From the NCBI GenBank assembly GCA_013176395.1, contig JABMLP010000019.1, positions 1,114,985 through 1,178,984 of the forward strand: a stretch of DNA of 64,000 bases. The letters are read 5' to 3'. A program made the translations under genes and the position numbers. The notes beneath the pieces were generated by a model. It had not been told where the DNA came from and ran no database searches. It saw nothing but the letters and a program-made list of their open reading frames with translations. The stretch is from Venturia oleaginea. Lineage: Eukaryota; Ascomycota; Dothideomycetes; Venturiales; Venturiaceae. Positions 62,238-64,000 of this stretch are shown here, one piece after another (the stretch's first letter is position 1; each line of letters opens with the position of its first letter).

Positions 62238-63047
62238 GGTGACTATTGCCGCGGTCAACAAAGGTGTGTTTCTTATTTCGTATTTCGTATTCAAATCGAG
62301 GTGTTGTTAAGAGGAAGTCGGAGACGTACCTTGATCAGGGCGATGGTGATGGGGATTCGAGGCTTGCTACGTCAGTTACTGCGTTAAGGAATAGACTTGC
62401 AAAGGAAAAAAGAGCCGGACCAGCAGAGGTAAGCAGCAACCAGGTGGTACACAAGCATATACCGCAAGCGGATATCCTTAGATGCTTCTTTTTGAAGGAG
62501 CAACTTGATTAGAGAGAGCGGATTGCGTCTACAATGTTATTCTTCAGTAAGCTCCAAGAGCATGTCTCGGTGGTGAAACGTAAGCGGTGAATGAGTTCTG
62601 TTGTGGTTGAGATTTGGAAGGATATTGATATCTTAGGCATCAAGACGCGGCTAGACGGCGTGCACAGCCAATAGCAGAGGTCGAGATAGTGTGCGTGATG
62701 TACAACTCACGAACGGGCGCGGCTATCTGATCAATGAGCATGATTCAACTCTGTGTCCAGGAGGGTCGGGTGCTTCTATCGAGGAGGGAGAGGGAATGCT
62801 GGCAATGGCAGTGCTTATATGCCGCCGTAGGAGAGGGAATGATTATTTACTTGTATATCTTGGCGTATTTCGCACGTGACTGGCGGGACCTTGGAGTTCG
62901 CGTCGCTGGTGAGCCTTGAGTGGAGCTTGTATTGCTAGGCCATCTAACAACAGCTTCAATATACCCCGACAATCCCCATCAAACTCAACCTGTTGATTCA
63001 ACTGAACCTCCTACCACTCACCTGCAACCTCACAACATCTGCCCGTC
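62238..63047. other. Divergent intergenic region before PRE10
   Basis: This region separates the minus-strand hypothetical gene from PRE10 and should hold both promoters. No TATA or known operator is clear. CACGTGAC occurs near 62874. Short open frames look random. Confidence 0.5.
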
Positions 63048-64000
63048 ATGGTACGTCCAGCCTCAACTCTATCCACGAGTTTCCCCTTCGCCCTATTGAA
63101 AGCTACATGAGCTCCAATTACATGAGCTCCAATTACTGAGCTCCAATCACTAACCCACCCATCTTGACAGACTTCGATAGGTACCGGATACGATCTCTCC
63201 AACTCCGTCTTCTCCCCCGATGGCCGTAACTTCCAGGTACACACAATTCAAACAATGCCCGGACCGCAAACATTCAAGCTCACATCCATCCCAGGTCGAA
63301 TACGCAGTCAAGGCTGTCGAGAATGGAGGAACTGCAATAGGAATCAAGTGCAAAGATGGTGTTGTCCTCGCACTGGAAAGCTAGTCTCCAGCAAACTGCT
63401 CAAGCCAAACGCCAACAAGCGCATATCAACAGTGGACAGGAATATCGGCGTGGTACGAGGCTAGCGTCAGGTCTGCATATTATCACCATGGAAGCTCATT
63501 GTACACAGGTCACATCGGGACTACTCCCAGACGGTCGATTCTTCGCATACAAGGCCCGAGACATGGCTGCCGATTGGCGATCAACCTACAAATCGCCCAT
63601 CCCCACGCACGCTCTCGCCGACCGAATGGGCAGCTACGTCCAAGCCTACACTCTCTACTCTAGCGTCAGACCCTTTGGAATCACAGGTATAATTGCTGGA
63701 TGGGACTCGGAGGCTGAAGTGCCTGTTGACGGACAAGTTGGCACTGGGCCAAAGGCCGGAGCTGGTGCAAGAAAGAGGGCGGAAAGCACGGTGGTCCGTT
63801 CTTGTACATGATTGAACCGAGTGGACTATACTGGGTACGGTAGAGAGCATTTCATGATGGACAATTATACTAATGCTGTGAAAGGGATACTACGGAGCAG
63901 CTACTGGCAAGGGACGGCAGTCTGCCAAATCCGAGTTGGAAAAGCTGGACTTAGCCGCTAGCAACCTCACCCTTGAACAGGGTGTCAAGGAGGCCGCCCG
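63048..64000 (+). CDS. PRE10: Proteasome subunit alpha type-7 (Pre10), 3' end off window
   Basis: An alpha-ring subunit of the 20S proteasome. Exons are 63048-63050 (ATG only), 63171-63236, 63295-63452, 63509-63834 and 63885 onward. The N-terminal signature [22 protein letters not shown], then [59 protein letters not shown] and [21 protein letters not shown] identify it. Two single-base losses break the frame as written: GGAAAGC near 63377 (before [10 protein letters not shown]) and GCAAGAAA near 63769 (before [10 protein letters not shown]). Both lie in A runs of an essential gene, which points to sequence errors. Confidence 0.93.
63051..63170 (+). other. PRE10 intron 1, directly after the start codon
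   Basis: GTACGT follows the ATG immediately. A CACTAAC branch site lies at about 63149-63155, and the intron ends TTGACAG at 63170. It contains a three-fold repeat of the ATTACATGAGCTCCA type at about 63105-63150. Confidence 0.8.

Noticed and set aside
1..64000. tRNA or rRNA genes
   Set aside because: I scanned for cloverleaf B-box (GGTTCGA) contexts and ribosomal landmarks and saw none that I could support.

Overview
The window looks like chromosomal DNA of a filamentous ascomycete. Genes carry short GT-AG introns with CTAAC branch sites. The conserved genes (PUP3, PRE10, ERV2 and mitoribosomal mL59) have fungal form, and the transposons are fungal chromoviruses, pogo and Tc1/mariner types. 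A member of the Leotiomycetes is a guess, not a result.

Positions 1-35541 form a tandem array of a composite unit of about 10.48 kb: three complete units (2104-12575, 12576-23059, 23060-33541) plus a partial unit at each end. Each unit holds a full-length Ty3/gypsy chromovirus ('element A': LTR, structured leader, gag, pol with chromodomain, LTR), then a truncated second A leader, a decayed and internally inverted copy of another chromovirus ('element B'), and a solo A-type LTR inside the B gag remnant. The units are nearly identical. They differ by one 13-bp leader indel and four single-base indels.

Positions 35541-43930 hold an inverted B fragment with its own solo LTR, then one apparently intact B element (36898-43930) with identical 470-bp LTRs. 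B encodes gag, a -1-frame pol, and an antisense ORF whose cysteine spacing matches a fungal Zn(II)2Cys6 cluster. Both A and B have an 11-nt primer-binding site exactly complementary to their own LTR near the expected RNA 5' end, as in Tf1-type self-priming. Both also have a frameshift-like gag/pol junction followed by a hairpin.

Positions 43931-54813 are a degraded accessory belt: an unassigned LTR-like stretch, a broken pogo transposase, a Tc1/mariner relic with perfect 44-bp inverted repeats, fragments of an SDR gene and a rhodopsin-like membrane protein gene, a frameshifted secreted FAD oxidoreductase, ERV2, and an amidohydrolase pseudogene.

From 55049 onward ordinary genes dominate. They are a hypothetical protein, PUP3 and mL59 divergently paired, a pogo transposon interrupted by a 173-bp solo LTR, a Gln-rich hypothetical protein, and PRE10 running off the right edge. 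PRE10 is normally essential but carries two apparent one-base deletions in A runs, so several single-base frameshifts in this window may be assembly errors rather than real lesions.
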